A stretch of DNA of 46,158 bases, taken from NCBI GenBank assembly GCA_027062325.1, contig JAMOTN010000018.1, positions 1-46,158 of the forward strand, read 5' to 3'. Origin of the DNA: a bacterium. GTDB taxonomy: Bacteria; JAMOTN01. Numbering within the stretch: the first letter of the stretch is position 1; each line of letters opens with the position of its first letter. The notes beneath the pieces are model-generated. The model searched no databases and had not been told where the DNA came from. It was given only the letters and a program-made list of their open reading frames with translations. Positions 1 to 8,309 of this stretch are shown piece after piece. The position numbers and the translations under genes are program-made.

Positions 1-417
1 AACATGAACAATACTGAAATTTCTGATTTTTTTAAACTTAACTGGGATGCAAAGGTTTCAAGTCTTGGAATGAACGCTTCATATAAAATGCGTGACGTTT
101 GGAATCTCACAGCTTCTGGAAACCTGAATCCCGAGGATCTTTCGTTTCACAGTATGTCACTCAAATTTTCAACACGTTTGAACAACAGCTTTTATTGGCG
201 CTCGTCTATGAATGTAAATCTTACTTACAACTTTGATGAAAGCGAATTAACAAATGCTATAATCACATATCAAAAGCGTCTACACTGCATGTATTTGAAT
301 CTGCACTTTAATATCAAAGCCAAGGAATATTACTTCACAATTGGAATTGGAGCTATGGATAAAGCCTACCTGAAATACGGTTGGTCAGAATCCGAAGGTT
401 TTCATAAAGTTAGATAA
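1..417 (+). CDS. C-terminal fragment of an outer-membrane beta-barrel protein, LptD-like
   Basis: The reading frame is open to the left edge, so this is the 3' end of a longer gene; the ATG at 4 need not be its start. The roughly 138 visible residues are a series of amphipathic beta strands with alternating polar and hydrophobic positions and many aromatic residues. The segment around 'LHCMYLNLHFN' followed by 'YYFTIGIGAM' resembles the last strands of LptD/OstA proteins, which place lipopolysaccharide in the outer leaflet. It converges tail to tail with cdsA, with only 33 bases between. The barrel reading is fairly safe; the LptD assignment rests on a short motif from memory and another outer-membrane barrel is possible. 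Confidence 0.5.
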   Translation, partial: NMNNTEISDFFKLNWDAKVSSLGMNASYKMRDVWNLTASGNLNPEDLSFHSMSLKFSTRLNNSFYWRSSMNVNLTYNFDESELTNAIITYQKRLHCMYLNLHFNIKAKEYYFTIGIGAMDKAYLKYGWSESEGFHKVR

Positions 418-450
418 TAGATATCCAACTCAGGCTGGTTAGCAAACAAA

Positions 451-1410
451 TCAAATTATTTTCAACAACTTTGCCATTATCAAAACAAACAAGACTGAAT
501 CCAGCCTATCGAGCACACCACCGTGCTCTCCTAAAATACGAGACGAATCTTTTACCCCATACTTTCTTTTAAATGACGACTCAAATAAATCTCCTGCAAT
601 AGCTGCAATAGCAATTAAAGGAGCATGCCACAAGCTACTTATAAACCCTGCCTTTATAACCCACCATTCAACCACTACCCAAACAACACTTCCCACTACA
701 AAACCCGCAAGCGTCCCTTCCAAAGTTTTATTTGGAGAAGCTGGAAACAATCCTCTTCTCTTTCCAAAATACTTCCCCGTGTAATAAGCACTTATATCAA
801 TCAACCACACCGTAACTAAAATAGCAATCAACTTTAAAGGAGACACAAAGCTAGCCCAAAACACAGGCAAAACCACCCATGAAAAAACAACCAAAAACCA
901 CTCTTTAAAATCATTTATATACGCCATAAAAGTAGCTGTTATAAGCAACCCCAATAGAAGCAACGAATAACTTCTCATAGCAACTCCTGCCACCACAAAC
1001 AAAGAAAAGAACAGTATCTCCAGCGCATCGAACCGTGTAGTTGTAACAGCTTCCGTCTCCTTTCCAACCTCTAATCCATCTCTATTCATAATTCTTTTTA
1101 TCTCATACGAAGCCACCGCTGCTACTAACCCCAAAAATAAGCGCCACAACAACCCTCCAATACTCAACAAAATGGCAATAACTGCAATCCCTATAACAGC
1201 TACAGCAACCCTGCCACTTAAAATCTCAAAAATGCGCTTTGAAACATGTCTTGAAAAAGAAAAAGCCTGCGAATTAGAGACCTCACCTTGACCACGCTCT
1301 ACATCCTTGGCTTCTGGAAACTTTTCCTGCCCCTCATCCCTCAAATTCACCCTATCAAGCGTTTCCCTATCCCTCTGATCATTTAATCCATCATCTTTTT
1401 CCTTTTTCAT
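451..1410 (-). CDS. cdsA: phosphatidate cytidylyltransferase
   Basis: CdsA makes CDP-diacylglycerol from phosphatidic acid and CTP, the branch point of phospholipid synthesis in the inner membrane. The C-terminus carries the family signature, S-x-x-K-R followed by K-D-S and then 'GEHGGVLDRLDS', which holds the Mg and CTP binding aspartates. Several hydrophobic segments precede it. About 60 charged residues at the N-terminus come before the first membrane segment, a longer soluble lead than usual. I chose the ATG at 1410 because GAGGTG lies 6 bases upstream; an in-frame GTG at 1419 is inside that site. It is the last gene of the rpsB-tsf-pyrH-frr-uppS-cdsA block, a widely conserved order. Confidence 0.93.
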   Translation of the reverse strand: MKKEKDDGLNDQRDRETLDRVNLRDEGQEKFPEAKDVERGQGEVSNSQAFSFSRHVSKRIFEILSGRVAVAVIGIAVIAILLSIGGLLWRLFLGLVAAVASYEIKRIMNRDGLEVGKETEAVTTTRFDALEILFFSLFVVAGVAMRSYSLLLLGLLITATFMAYINDFKEWFLVVFSWVVLPVFWASFVSPLKLIAILVTVWLIDISAYYTGKYFGKRRGLFPASPNKTLEGTLAGFVVGSVVWVVVEWWVIKAGFISSLWHAPLIAIAAIAGDLFESSFKRKYGVKDSSRILGEHGGVLDRLDSVLFVLIMAKLLKII

Positions 1411-1432
1411 CAGCTTCACCTCACTCTAAACT

Positions 1433-2209
1433 CTATCCACCAAAATTACGCTTCTGTCGACTAAACCATATCAAAGCCTGTTCAAACTCTTCTTCACTAA
1501 ACTCATACCACGGTCTCTCTGTAAAGTAAATCTCTGCATAAGCACTTTGCCACAACATAAAACCACTTAAACGCTTCATACCACCCGTCCTTATCAAAAG
1601 ATCAAGTTTAGGCACCATTAATTTTTCCTCTACTATCCTTTCTGCCTTCTTCAGGAGCAAAACATCTTGTTTCGCATCTGCCTCTCTCAAAATATCAGAA
1701 ATTTTACTCGTCTTATCCAATACCGCTTTCATTATCTCCACTCGCGACGAGTAGTTAAAGGCTAAAAAAAGCTGCATTTTAACACTAGATGGCCTCTTCT
1801 TCTCAGCTGCTTTTATCAAACCCACAAGCTCTATTGGCAAACCAATTAACTCTCCCAAGTGGCGCACCCATATTCCACGCTTCACAAAGTCAAGCAGAAA
1901 TCGCTCAAAAACCTTCCGTAACTGAGAAAAAATAAACTTTACTTCTAAAGAACTACGTCGCCAATTTTCAAGTGAGAAGGCATACAAGACCAATCTCTTT
2001 ACCCCGATTTCGCAAGCTTTCATAGCAATTTTCCTTGCTCTTTCTACACCCGCAACGTGACCTAGGTATGAAAAAGCGCCACGCTTCCTCGCCCAACGCC
2101 TATTTCCATCCATTATTATGCCAACTGAGAAATCCGGTGGTACCTCAAGTTTTAAATCTTCACTGTCCCTTAAGTCAGTCAAATTAATAGGCTGCTCCGC
2201 TCTCTTCAC
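1433..2209 (-). CDS. uppS: isoprenyl transferase (undecaprenyl diphosphate synthase)
   Basis: This cis-prenyltransferase extends farnesyl diphosphate with isopentenyl diphosphate to the C55 lipid carrier used for peptidoglycan and O-antigen. The catalytic aspartate motif 'IIMDGNRRWA' is near residue 33, followed by the conserved 'LYAFSLENWRR'. The C-terminal 'DLLIRTGGMKRLSGFMLW' and 'AYAEIYFTERPW' match the substrate-binding end of the family. The start is GTG at 2209, which overlaps the frr stop as GTGA, so the two are translationally coupled. The length of 258 residues is normal. It sits directly before cdsA, so lipid carrier and phospholipid synthesis are co-transcribed with the translation genes. 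Confidence 0.95.
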   Translation of the reverse strand: MKRAEQPINLTDLRDSEDLKLEVPPDFSVGIIMDGNRRWARKRGAFSYLGHVAGVERARKIAMKACEIGVKRLVLYAFSLENWRRSSLEVKFIFSQLRKVFERFLLDFVKRGIWVRHLGELIGLPIELVGLIKAAEKKRPSSVKMQLFLAFNYSSRVEIMKAVLDKTSKISDILREADAKQDVLLLKKAERIVEEKLMVPKLDLLIRTGGMKRLSGFMLWQSAYAEIYFTERPWYEFSEEEFEQALIWFSRQKRNFGG

Positions 2210-2757
2210 AAACTCATTACCTCTTTCTCTTTATCCTCTGCCATCTTGTTAATCATTCCAATGTGCTTGTCTGTCAACTTCTGTATCTCCTCTTCAAGTC
2301 TCTTTGCATCATCCTCAGGTATCTCTCCATCTTTTTTAGCCTTCTTAACTTCATCCATTGCATCTCTTCTCACAGCACGAACTCTTATACGTGCCTCCTC
2401 TGCCTTTTTACCTATGAGCTTTGCTATCTCTTTTCTTCTCTCCTCCGTAAGATCCGGAAACTTAAGTCTGATCTTTTCACCCTCAACCATTGGATTGACA
2501 TTCAAATCACTTTCTCTTATTGCTTTGACGATATCACCCATAACAGACTTATCGTAAGGCTGTAAAACAACAGTCTTAGCATCAATTATGTTTATGCTTG
2601 CAACATGCGGAAGTGGAGTAGGAGCCCCCCAGTAATTCACCTTTATATTTTCAAACATCACAGAAGTGACACGCCCTGCTCTTACTCTCATCATCTCATC
2701 CTCAAACTTCTTTACCTCCTCTTTCATTTCAGCCTCTACCTGCTTAAGATCCACCAT
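2206..2757 (-). CDS. frr: ribosome recycling factor
   Basis: RRF splits post-termination ribosomes together with EF-G. The sequence has the family features in order: an N-terminal helix with 'RAGRVTSVMFENIKV' near residue 28, 'YWGAPTPLPHVASI', the beta-rich domain with 'LQPYDKS', 'LNVNPMVEGEKIRLKFPDLTEERRKE', and the long C-terminal helices. I prefer the ATG at 2757, giving 183 residues, because AAGGGGGG lies 7 bases upstream; an upstream in-frame TTG at 2763 would be closer to that site. It lies between pyrH and uppS and overlaps uppS by four bases. Confidence 0.95.
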   Translation of the reverse strand: MVDLKQVEAEMKEEVKKFEDEMMRVRAGRVTSVMFENIKVNYWGAPTPLPHVASINIIDAKTVVLQPYDKSVMGDIVKAIRESDLNVNPMVEGEKIRLKFPDLTEERRKEIAKLIGKKAEEARIRVRAVRRDAMDEVKKAKKDGEIPEDDAKRLEEEIQKLTDKHIGMINKMAEDKEKEVMSL

Positions 2758-2786
2758 ATCCAATCCCCCCTTGTTTTCGAAGCTAA

Positions 2787-3470
2787 CTATGCCTTTACAA
2801 CACTGTATTTCACTTTTCCTTCAAGCAGTAATTTTAAATTCTCAAGTCTAGTTCCATTAAATATTCTTATCTCAAGCTTATTTTCGCGCGCAAGTTCAAA
2901 TGCTACTATATCCATCACATTCAACCTTTTTGCTATAACCTCCTTATAAGTAGCCTGAGGTATAAACTCAGCACTTGGATCCCTTTCGGGATCAGCCGTG
3001 TACAAACCATCTACCTTGGTTCCTTTAGCAAGAAAATCAACTCCCAACTGAACAGCCCTTATCACAGAAACAGTATCAGTTGTAAACATTGGATTTCCTG
3101 TACCACCCGCAAATATGAGTATCTTATCATTAATCTTAACTCTGCCCTCAACAGGATCAAATCGCCGTGCAAAACCTGCAACATCAAAAGGAGCATAGAC
3201 AAGTGCTTTATCCTCTCCAGAAATTTCAAATATTGCATTGTATAGTGCTCGCGCATTAACAAAAGTTGCCATCATTCCAACTTCATCTGCCAAAACCTTG
3301 TTGTGCCAAGAACGCCCACGCGCAATGTTCCCCGCACCAAGCACAACTGCTACCTCATTATTCTCACTAAGCTTTAACAAAACTTCTGCCATAGAATAAA
3401 CCTTATCCTCAACAAGAGCTTTACTTTCATCCGATAAAAGCTCCCCAGATAACTTAAAAAGTACTCGCAT
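2787..3470 (-). CDS. pyrH: UMP kinase
   Basis: PyrH phosphorylates UMP to UDP in pyrimidine nucleotide synthesis and belongs to the amino-acid kinase fold. The N-terminal 'FKLSGELL' phosphate loop, the 'VVLGAGNIARG' glycine-rich stretch, 'FAGGTGNPMFTTDT' and 'GTKVDGLYTADPERDPSA' are all present. The gene starts at ATG 3470 after GGGGTG. The length of 227 residues is slightly short of the usual 235 to 245. The gap of about 170 bases to tsf holds a terminator-like hairpin, so pyrH may be expressed partly by readthrough. Confidence 0.95.
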   Translation of the reverse strand: MRVLFKLSGELLSDESKALVEDKVYSMAEVLLKLSENNEVAVVLGAGNIARGRSWHNKVLADEVGMMATFVNARALYNAIFEISGEDKALVYAPFDVAGFARRFDPVEGRVKINDKILIFAGGTGNPMFTTDTVSVIRAVQLGVDFLAKGTKVDGLYTADPERDPSAEFIPQATYKEVIAKRLNVMDIVAFELARENKLEIRIFNGTRLENLKLLLEGKVKYSVVKA

Positions 3471-3546
3471 CCTCTACACCCCACCCAAACAACAGTTAAA
3501 ATTACCTTTAGGTTACGCAGACCTATTAACAACAAAGCATCAAGGT

Positions 3547-3616
3547 ATAAAAAAAGCTCCCCCAGGCTAGGAGAAGCTTTTTACAAGCTTGGAATATTCT
3601 TCCCACCTGAGGGAGC
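3547..3616 (-). terminator. intrinsic terminator or attenuator between tsf and pyrH
   Basis: On the minus strand an 11-bp stem pairs GCTCCCTCAGG (3616-3606) with CCTGGGGGAGC (3566-3556), with one G-T pair, and is followed by seven T. The 39-base apical part contains a second small hairpin with AAGCTT arms. It lies 29 bases after the tsf stop and about 77 bases before the pyrH start, within a gene order that is usually one operon. This suggests partial termination or attenuation of the downstream genes. Confidence 0.75.
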
Positions 3617-3644
3617 ACCACTTTTTTCTCTCCTCGAAACTCAG

Positions 3645-4484
3645 TCACACTTTTAAGTAAGAAAACTTGATAACCTCCATCTTTTCACCTAACTCTTTTC
3701 CTTTCTTATCAATATATTGGGCTATCTTCATATTTTCCCATCCATGCTCTTGCTCCAAGAAGCAAATCTGCCCCAGAGTTTTCCTCACACGCCCTTCAAT
3801 TATCTTATCTTTTACATGATCAGGCTTATTCTTTAGATCATCAGCAGCTGCCGCAATTTCCTTCTCCTTTTCAATAAGTTCTGCAGGAATCTCAGAAAAT
3901 TTAAGATACTTTGGTTCATTTGCAGCAACCTGAACTGCAAGCTCTTTCGCAAACTGCTTGAGTTCTTCTACTTTCTCACCAGGCTCTGCCTTTATACTCA
4001 AAGCAACAACCATCTTTCCATTCATATGATCGTAAATCGCAGTTATTCCTTCTTTCTCATAGTAAACATATCCTGCAAGCTTCATATTTTCCCCAATTTT
4101 TCCAATGAACTCTTGAAGCTTCTGAGAAACAGTTGTTCCATCCCACTCTGCATTTTCAAGCTCTTCCAAAGTCTTAACTCCCTTATCAAGTGCAATTTCT
4201 GCAAGCTTCTTAGTGAAGTTCACAAACTCTTCATTACGGGCAACAAAGTCTGTCTCACAAGTAAGAAGGACCATACTCACCGCATTGTCATTCTCCGCAT
4301 AAGAAACTCTTCCCTCTTTAGTTTCACGATCTGCTTTCTTAGCTGCCTTAGCAATACCTTTTTTGCGTAATATCTCAATCGCCTTCTCAATATCCCCACT
4401 TGCTTCCTCCAAAGCTTTTTTACAATCAGTAATTCCTGCTCCAGTACGTGCACGCAACTCCTTTATCAACTTAAGATCAGCCAT
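3645..4484 (-). CDS. tsf: elongation factor Ts
   Basis: EF-Ts is the nucleotide exchange factor for EF-Tu. The N-terminal UBA-like domain has 'IKELRARTGAGITDCKKAL' and the core has 'CETDFVARNEEFVNF', the strongest family signature. The C-terminal part 'LEQEHGWENMKIAQYIDKKG' is typical of the dimerisation end. I start at ATG 4484 ('MADLKLI') because an AAGGAGGGA site lies just upstream. The frame extends seven codons further, but those codons are made of the ribosome binding site itself. The protein is 279 residues, close to the usual 280 to 300. It follows rpsB, the near-universal arrangement. Confidence 0.95.
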   Translation of the reverse strand: MADLKLIKELRARTGAGITDCKKALEEASGDIEKAIEILRKKGIAKAAKKADRETKEGRVSYAENDNAVSMVLLTCETDFVARNEEFVNFTKKLAEIALDKGVKTLEELENAEWDGTTVSQKLQEFIGKIGENMKLAGYVYYEKEGITAIYDHMNGKMVVALSIKAEPGEKVEELKQFAKELAVQVAANEPKYLKFSEIPAELIEKEKEIAAAADDLKNKPDHVKDKIIEGRVRKTLGQICFLEQEHGWENMKIAQYIDKKGKELGEKMEVIKFSYLKV

Positions 4485-4519
4485 TTTTCTCCCTCCTTCT
4501 CCCAACTGTTATAACCACT

Positions 4520-5323
4520 CTATTGAGCACTCCCAGCCTCTGCCGTCTTAAATCTCCTTCTTCTTGGACGAGCTTCCTGTTCCTCATTAACAGCCGCTTC
4601 TTTACCTTCAGTTTCAGCTTCTTCCCTTTCTTCTCCTCTTATACGAAGCCCCTCCTCAACTGCATCAGCTATCACTGAAGTTATAAGTTTAATCGAACGA
4701 ATAGCATCGTCGTTCCCAGGAATTACATAATCAATTGGATCAGGATCACAGTTCGTATCGACTATTGCAACTACTGGTATTCCAAGCCTATTAGCCTCTG
4801 CAACAGCAATTGCCTCTTTGCGCGGATCTACAATAAATATGACGTCCGGGAGCCTCTTCATATCGCGAATTCCACCTAAGTTTCTCTCAAGTTTCTGACG
4901 CTCCCTCTCCAAACGTGATACTTCCTTTTTAGGAAGCAACTCATAAGTTCCACTCTCTTTCATATCCTCAAGCTCTTTTAAGCGATTTATACGACTCGCA
5001 ATAGTTGTAAAGTTTGTAAGCATTCCACCAAGCCAACGGTGATTAACATAGTACATTCCACAACGTGTTGCCTCTTCCTTTATAACTTCCTGTGCCTGTT
5101 TCTTAGTTCCAACAAACAAAACTATTCCTCCATCTGCCACTGTGTCACGAACAAAGTTGTAGGCTACAGTGAGAAGACGCAAAGTTTCCTGCAAGTTTAT
5201 TATGTAGATTCCATTGCGCTGGCTAAAAATATAGCGCTTCATTTTAGGATTCCAGCGTCTCTTCTGGTGTCCGAAGTGAACACCTGCTTCCAATAACTGC
5301 TTCATCGTCACCGGTGCTTTCAT
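4520..5323 (-). CDS. rpsB: 30S ribosomal protein uS2
   Basis: uS2 joins the small subunit late and is needed for bS1 binding. The start '[27 protein letters not shown]' is diagnostic (motif near residues 7-33), followed by '[12 protein letters not shown]', '[20 protein letters not shown]' and '[14 protein letters not shown]'. The protein is 267 residues, with an acidic then basic tail after residue 230. The ATG at 5323 has AGGAGGGG 6 bases upstream. A structured leader of about 140 bases separates it from the small basic protein gene upstream and could mediate autoregulation by uS2. Confidence 0.96.
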   Translation of the reverse strand: MKAPVTMKQLLEAGVHFGHQKRRWNPKMKRYIFSQRNGIYIINLQETLRLLTVAYNFVRDTVADGGIVLFVGTKKQAQEVIKEEATRCGMYYVNHRWLGGMLTNFTTIASRINRLKELEDMKESGTYELLPKKEVSRLERERQKLERNLGGIRDMKRLPDVIFIVDPRKEAIAVAEANRLGIPVVAIVDTNCDPDPIDYVIPGNDDAIRSIKLITSVIADAVEEGLRIRGEEREEAETEGKEAAVNEEQEARPRRRRFKTAEAGSAQ

Positions 5324-5332
5324 AACAAACCC

Positions 5333-5465
5333 CTCCTTCTGGTTATTCCTCCATCTCCTTCACCTCAAGGACGCACCTTTTATAGGCACCACGTCCCTGA
5401 TCCGGAGATGTGAGTCGCTCTCCCGGTCTTATGGTGCCGGGCCACCTAAATCATCCTATCAGCGC
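5333..5465 (-). promoter_or_regulatory. structured leader of rpsB, possible pseudoknot
   Basis: In the minus-strand RNA, GGCACCA (5438-5432) can pair with TGGTGCC (5391-5385), a perfect 7-bp helix. Inside it CCGG-g-AGA (5426-5419) pairs with TCTCCGG (5408-5402). The GGACG at 5396-5392 can also pair with CGTCC at 5373-5369, and this helix crosses the first one, giving a pseudoknot layout. The element ends about 30 bases before the rpsB ribosome binding site. Autogenous control of rpsB by its product is known in enterobacteria; that this element does the same is inference. Confidence 0.45.
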
Positions 5466-5558
5466 TTATTTCTTGCTTTTGTATCTATTCTTTCTGCGCC
5501 TCTTTCTCAGTTTATGCTTGTTCATCTTTCTCTTTCTTCTCTTTCTTCCACAAGGCAC
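5466..5558 (-). CDS. 30-residue basic protein of the AURKAIP1/COX24 (bS22-like) type
   Basis: A GTG start at 5558, 7 bases after AAAGGAGGG, opens a 30-codon frame. The product begins MPCGRKRRKRK and continues with a nearly pure Lys/Arg sequence containing 'MNKHKLRKRRRKNR'. This pattern matches the tiny COX24/AURKAIP1-domain proteins of bacteria (bS22 in mycobacteria) that bind the ribosome near the decoding region, and the MPCG start is familiar from a diderm subgroup. It lies directly upstream of rpsB, which supports a ribosomal role. It is easily missed by gene finders because of its size and GTG start. The family assignment is from memory of short sequences. Confidence 0.75.
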   Translation of the reverse strand: MPCGRKRRKRKMNKHKLRKRRRKNRYKSKK

Positions 5559-5596
5559 AGCTCATCCCTCCTTTTACAAAGTATGAAACACTTCTT

Positions 5597-5626
5597 ATGT
5601 TAACACATTCACACACAAATCACCAA
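5597..5626 (-). promoter_or_regulatory. possible sigma70-type promoter for the bS22-like/rpsB block
   Basis: On the minus strand TTGGTG (5626-5621) is followed by an 18-base spacer and TAACAT (5602-5597), a moderate match to a vegetative promoter. It lies about 40 bases before the GTG start of the 30-residue protein and after the stop of the TPR gene, where a separate promoter for the ribosomal block would be expected. Confidence 0.35.
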
Positions 5627-5654
5627 ATTTCGAAATCAAAACTCAAACCTTCTT

Positions 5655-6524
5655 TCAAGCCATTTTCTCCATTTCTTCACTTAAAACCTTTTCTGGATCC
5701 TCTCCGAGCTCCTCTATCTGTTCTTTCAAATAGCGAGCCAAAAAACCGTCTTTATTAGCCAAGTAGTGATAAGACTTTTTAAAACTCTCAAGTGCCTCTT
5801 CCTTTCTTCCCATCTTGGCAAGAATTTCTCCACGAGTACACCAACCTGAAGCATAATCTGGCCTCAAGTAAACAGCTCTGCTTACAAGCTCCAAAGCTTT
5901 TTCATATTCTCCTAGTCTCATAAATGTATCTGCCAGATTATTTAAAATGTAAACATCATCCTCTGCCAATTCAAGAGCCTTACTGAAGTAATTGGCAGCA
6001 CTTATATAGTCTTCCATATTGTAATAAGTGTTTGCTAAGTTGTAGTAAATATCTGGATCTTCCCCCTTTATAGAAAGTGCCTTTTCAAAGTTTTCTATGG
6101 CTTTTTGATACTCTCCCTTGTTAGAGTAAGCAAGCCCCATATTGTTGTAAGCATCCGCATCATTTGGATTTAACACTAACAGCTTGGCATACGCCTCAAG
6201 CGCTCTATCGTACTCTCCCATACTCATATAACCAATTCCAATATTGAATATTGCCTTGACATTTGCACCACCAGAATGCTCATTTGCTTTCTGCCAGTAC
6301 TCCACTGCATCTTTGTAATTGCGTCTTTTGAATGCAACTCTCCCTAGCTGCATATATATATCTGGATTTGTATCATCGTAACGTAATGCCACATAAAATT
6401 CCTCTTCCGCCTGAGCATACTCTTTTAATTCCATGTACTTCTCACCAAGCTCGTAGTGAATCTTAGCAGCATCCTTCTTAAGCTCTTCCAACTCTCTCTC
6501 AATTACATCCCTTTCTTCACCCAT
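5655..6524 (-). CDS. tetratricopeptide-repeat protein
   Basis: The protein is almost entirely TPR units of 34 residues, about seven from residue 15 to 265. They show the usual small and aromatic positions (for example 'ADAYNNMGLAYSNKGEYQKAIENFEKAL' split over one repeat). No signal peptide or membrane segment is seen, so it should be a cytoplasmic scaffold for protein contacts; the partner is unknown. I start at ATG 6524 because GGAGG lies 9 bases upstream; the ATG at 6533 touches that site. It follows the methylmalonyl-CoA mutase gene with a gap of about 45 bases, suggesting co-transcription. Confidence 0.85.
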   Translation of the reverse strand: MGEERDVIERELEELKKDAAKIHYELGEKYMELKEYAQAEEEFYVALRYDDTNPDIYMQLGRVAFKRRNYKDAVEYWQKANEHSGGANVKAIFNIGIGYMSMGEYDRALEAYAKLLVLNPNDADAYNNMGLAYSNKGEYQKAIENFEKALSIKGEDPDIYYNLANTYYNMEDYISAANYFSKALELAEDDVYILNNLADTFMRLGEYEKALELVSRAVYLRPDYASGWCTRGEILAKMGRKEEALESFKKSYHYLANKDGFLARYLKEQIEELGEDPEKVLSEEMEKMA

Positions 6525-6569
6525 CTTCCTCATCCTCCATTCTTTTCTACTTAACTCAACAATCTTTTT

Positions 6570-8255
6570 CTATATAATAACAGGTTCAGTGTACTCTCCG
6601 TAAATATCTCGCAGACAATCACAAATTTCTCCAAGAGAAGCATACGCCTCAACTGCTTCAAGTATAGGATACATAACATTTTCTCCGCGCTCCGCAGCAT
6701 TTCTTACCTTTTCAAGAGCTTTCTTTACCCTCTCATTATCACGCTTTTTCTTTATCTCTTTAAGTCGAGCTATCTGTCTTTCACGAACACTTTCATCTAC
6801 TTTCAAAAGATTCTCTGGTGGCTTTTCATTCTCTATTCTATACTTATTAACACCAACTATTATCCTCTCACCATTCTCTACCTCGAGTTGATAACGGTAC
6901 GCTGAGTTCGCAATCTCCTGCTGAATGTAACCTGCTTCAATAGCCCTGACAGAACCTCCCATCTTCTCAATCTTATCAAGATACTCCCATACTCTCTTTT
7001 CTATCTCATTTGTCAAGTACTCAACGTACCAAGAGCCGCCCATTGGATCAACCGTCTTTACAACACCACTCTCCTCCGCAATTATCTGCTGGGTTCTCAA
7101 AGCTATGCGAACACTCTCTTCTGTTGGCAAAGCAAGCGCCTCATCATAAGAGTTTGTATGAAGCGACTGAGTTCCTCCAATCACTGCAGCCAATGCCTGG
7201 ATTGCAACACGCACAATATTATTAAGTGGCTGCTGTGCTGTGAGTGTACTTCCTCCCGTCTGAGTATGGAAGCGCAGCATCATACTCTTTGGATTGGTAG
7301 CACCAAACCTCTCCTTCATTATCCTTGCCCATATACGACGCGCAGCCCTGAACTTCGCAATCTCCTCAAAGAAGTCGTTATGAACAGCAAAGAAGAACGA
7401 TAGACGCGGTGCAAAGTCATCAACTGCTAATCCCTTTTCTATCGCCGCCTTAACGTACTCTATTGCATTTGCAAAGGTGAAAGCAAGCTCCTGTATCGCA
7501 GTTGAACCTGCCTCCCTTATGTGGTAACCTGAGATACTTATAGTGTTCCACTTGGGAACATTATCCTTACAAAATTCAAATATATCAGTAATTATTTTTA
7601 AACTTGGAGCCGGCGGAAATATATACGTCCCACGCGCCACGTACTCTTTAAGCACATCATTTTGTATAGTTCCTCTCAAAACTTTGGGATCCACTCCCTG
7701 CTTCTTTGCAACTGCTATGTACATAGCTAACAGCACAGAAGCTGTAGCATTTATAGTCATTGAAGTACTTACTTTATCAAGAGGTATTCCATCAAACAAA
7801 ACTTCCATATCTGCAAGTGTATCAACTGCAACTCCAACCTTCCCTACTTCTCCCTCTGCTAACTCATGATCCGAATCGTACCCTATTTGCGTTGGAAGAT
7901 CAAATGCAACAGACAAACCCATCTGTCCCTGTTCAAGTAGGTACTTATAACGTTTATTTGTCTCCTCTGCAGTTCCAAATCCTGCATACTGTCTCATCGT
8001 CCAGAGACGTCCTCGGTACATCGTAGGCTGAACTCCACGCACAAACGGCCACTGTCCAGGAAAATTCAAATCTTCGTATTCCAAATCCTCTACATCTGCG
8101 GGGGTATAGGTCCTTTTTACCGGAATAAAACTGTCAGTCAAAAACTCTTCTCTTCTTTCAGGAAAGCGCGAGATAACCTTTTGAACAGTTGTTTCTTCCC
8201 ATCTTTTCTCCTCTTCTCTTAACTTTTTTACCTCATCTGAGAAAATTTTAACCAC
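6570..8255 (-). CDS. methylmalonyl-CoA mutase, large (catalytic) chain without B12 domain
   Basis: This is the TIM-barrel half of a cobalamin-dependent acyl-CoA mutase that interconverts methylmalonyl-CoA and succinyl-CoA. It has '[25 protein letters not shown]' (substrate channel, near residue 70), '[17 protein letters not shown]', '[19 protein letters not shown]' and '[16 protein letters not shown]'. At 561 residues it ends before the B12-binding domain, which in this subfamily is a separate small protein. No such gene is in the window. The start is GTG 8255. Upstream genes encode a BtuF-like binding protein and a radical SAM protein, so a cobalamin link is plausible. A closely related mutase (for example isobutyryl-CoA type) cannot be excluded. 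Confidence 0.88.
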   Translation of the reverse strand: MVKIFSDEVKKLREEEKRWEETTVQKVISRFPERREEFLTDSFIPVKRTYTPADVEDLEYEDLNFPGQWPFVRGVQPTMYRGRLWTMRQYAGFGTAEETNKRYKYLLEQGQMGLSVAFDLPTQIGYDSDHELAEGEVGKVGVAVDTLADMEVLFDGIPLDKVSTSMTINATASVLLAMYIAVAKKQGVDPKVLRGTIQNDVLKEYVARGTYIFPPAPSLKIITDIFEFCKDNVPKWNTISISGYHIREAGSTAIQELAFTFANAIEYVKAAIEKGLAVDDFAPRLSFFFAVHNDFFEEIAKFRAARRIWARIMKERFGATNPKSMMLRFHTQTGGSTLTAQQPLNNIVRVAIQALAAVIGGTQSLHTNSYDEALALPTEESVRIALRTQQIIAEESGVVKTVDPMGGSWYVEYLTNEIEKRVWEYLDKIEKMGGSVRAIEAGYIQQEIANSAYRYQLEVENGERIIVGVNKYRIENEKPPENLLKVDESVRERQIARLKEIKKKRDNERVKKALEKVRNAAERGENVMYPILEAVEAYASLGEICDCLRDIYGEYTEPVII

Positions 8256-8309
8256 ACCTGCTCACCCCTTGAACTACAAAAGTTCACTTTTATTTATCAT
8301 ATCATATTA

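Noticed and set aside
8256-8309. A cobalamin riboswitch before the mutase gene
   Set aside because: The gap is about 54 bases and lacks the B12-box; the regions before the BtuF-like and radical SAM genes are overlaps with no spacer.
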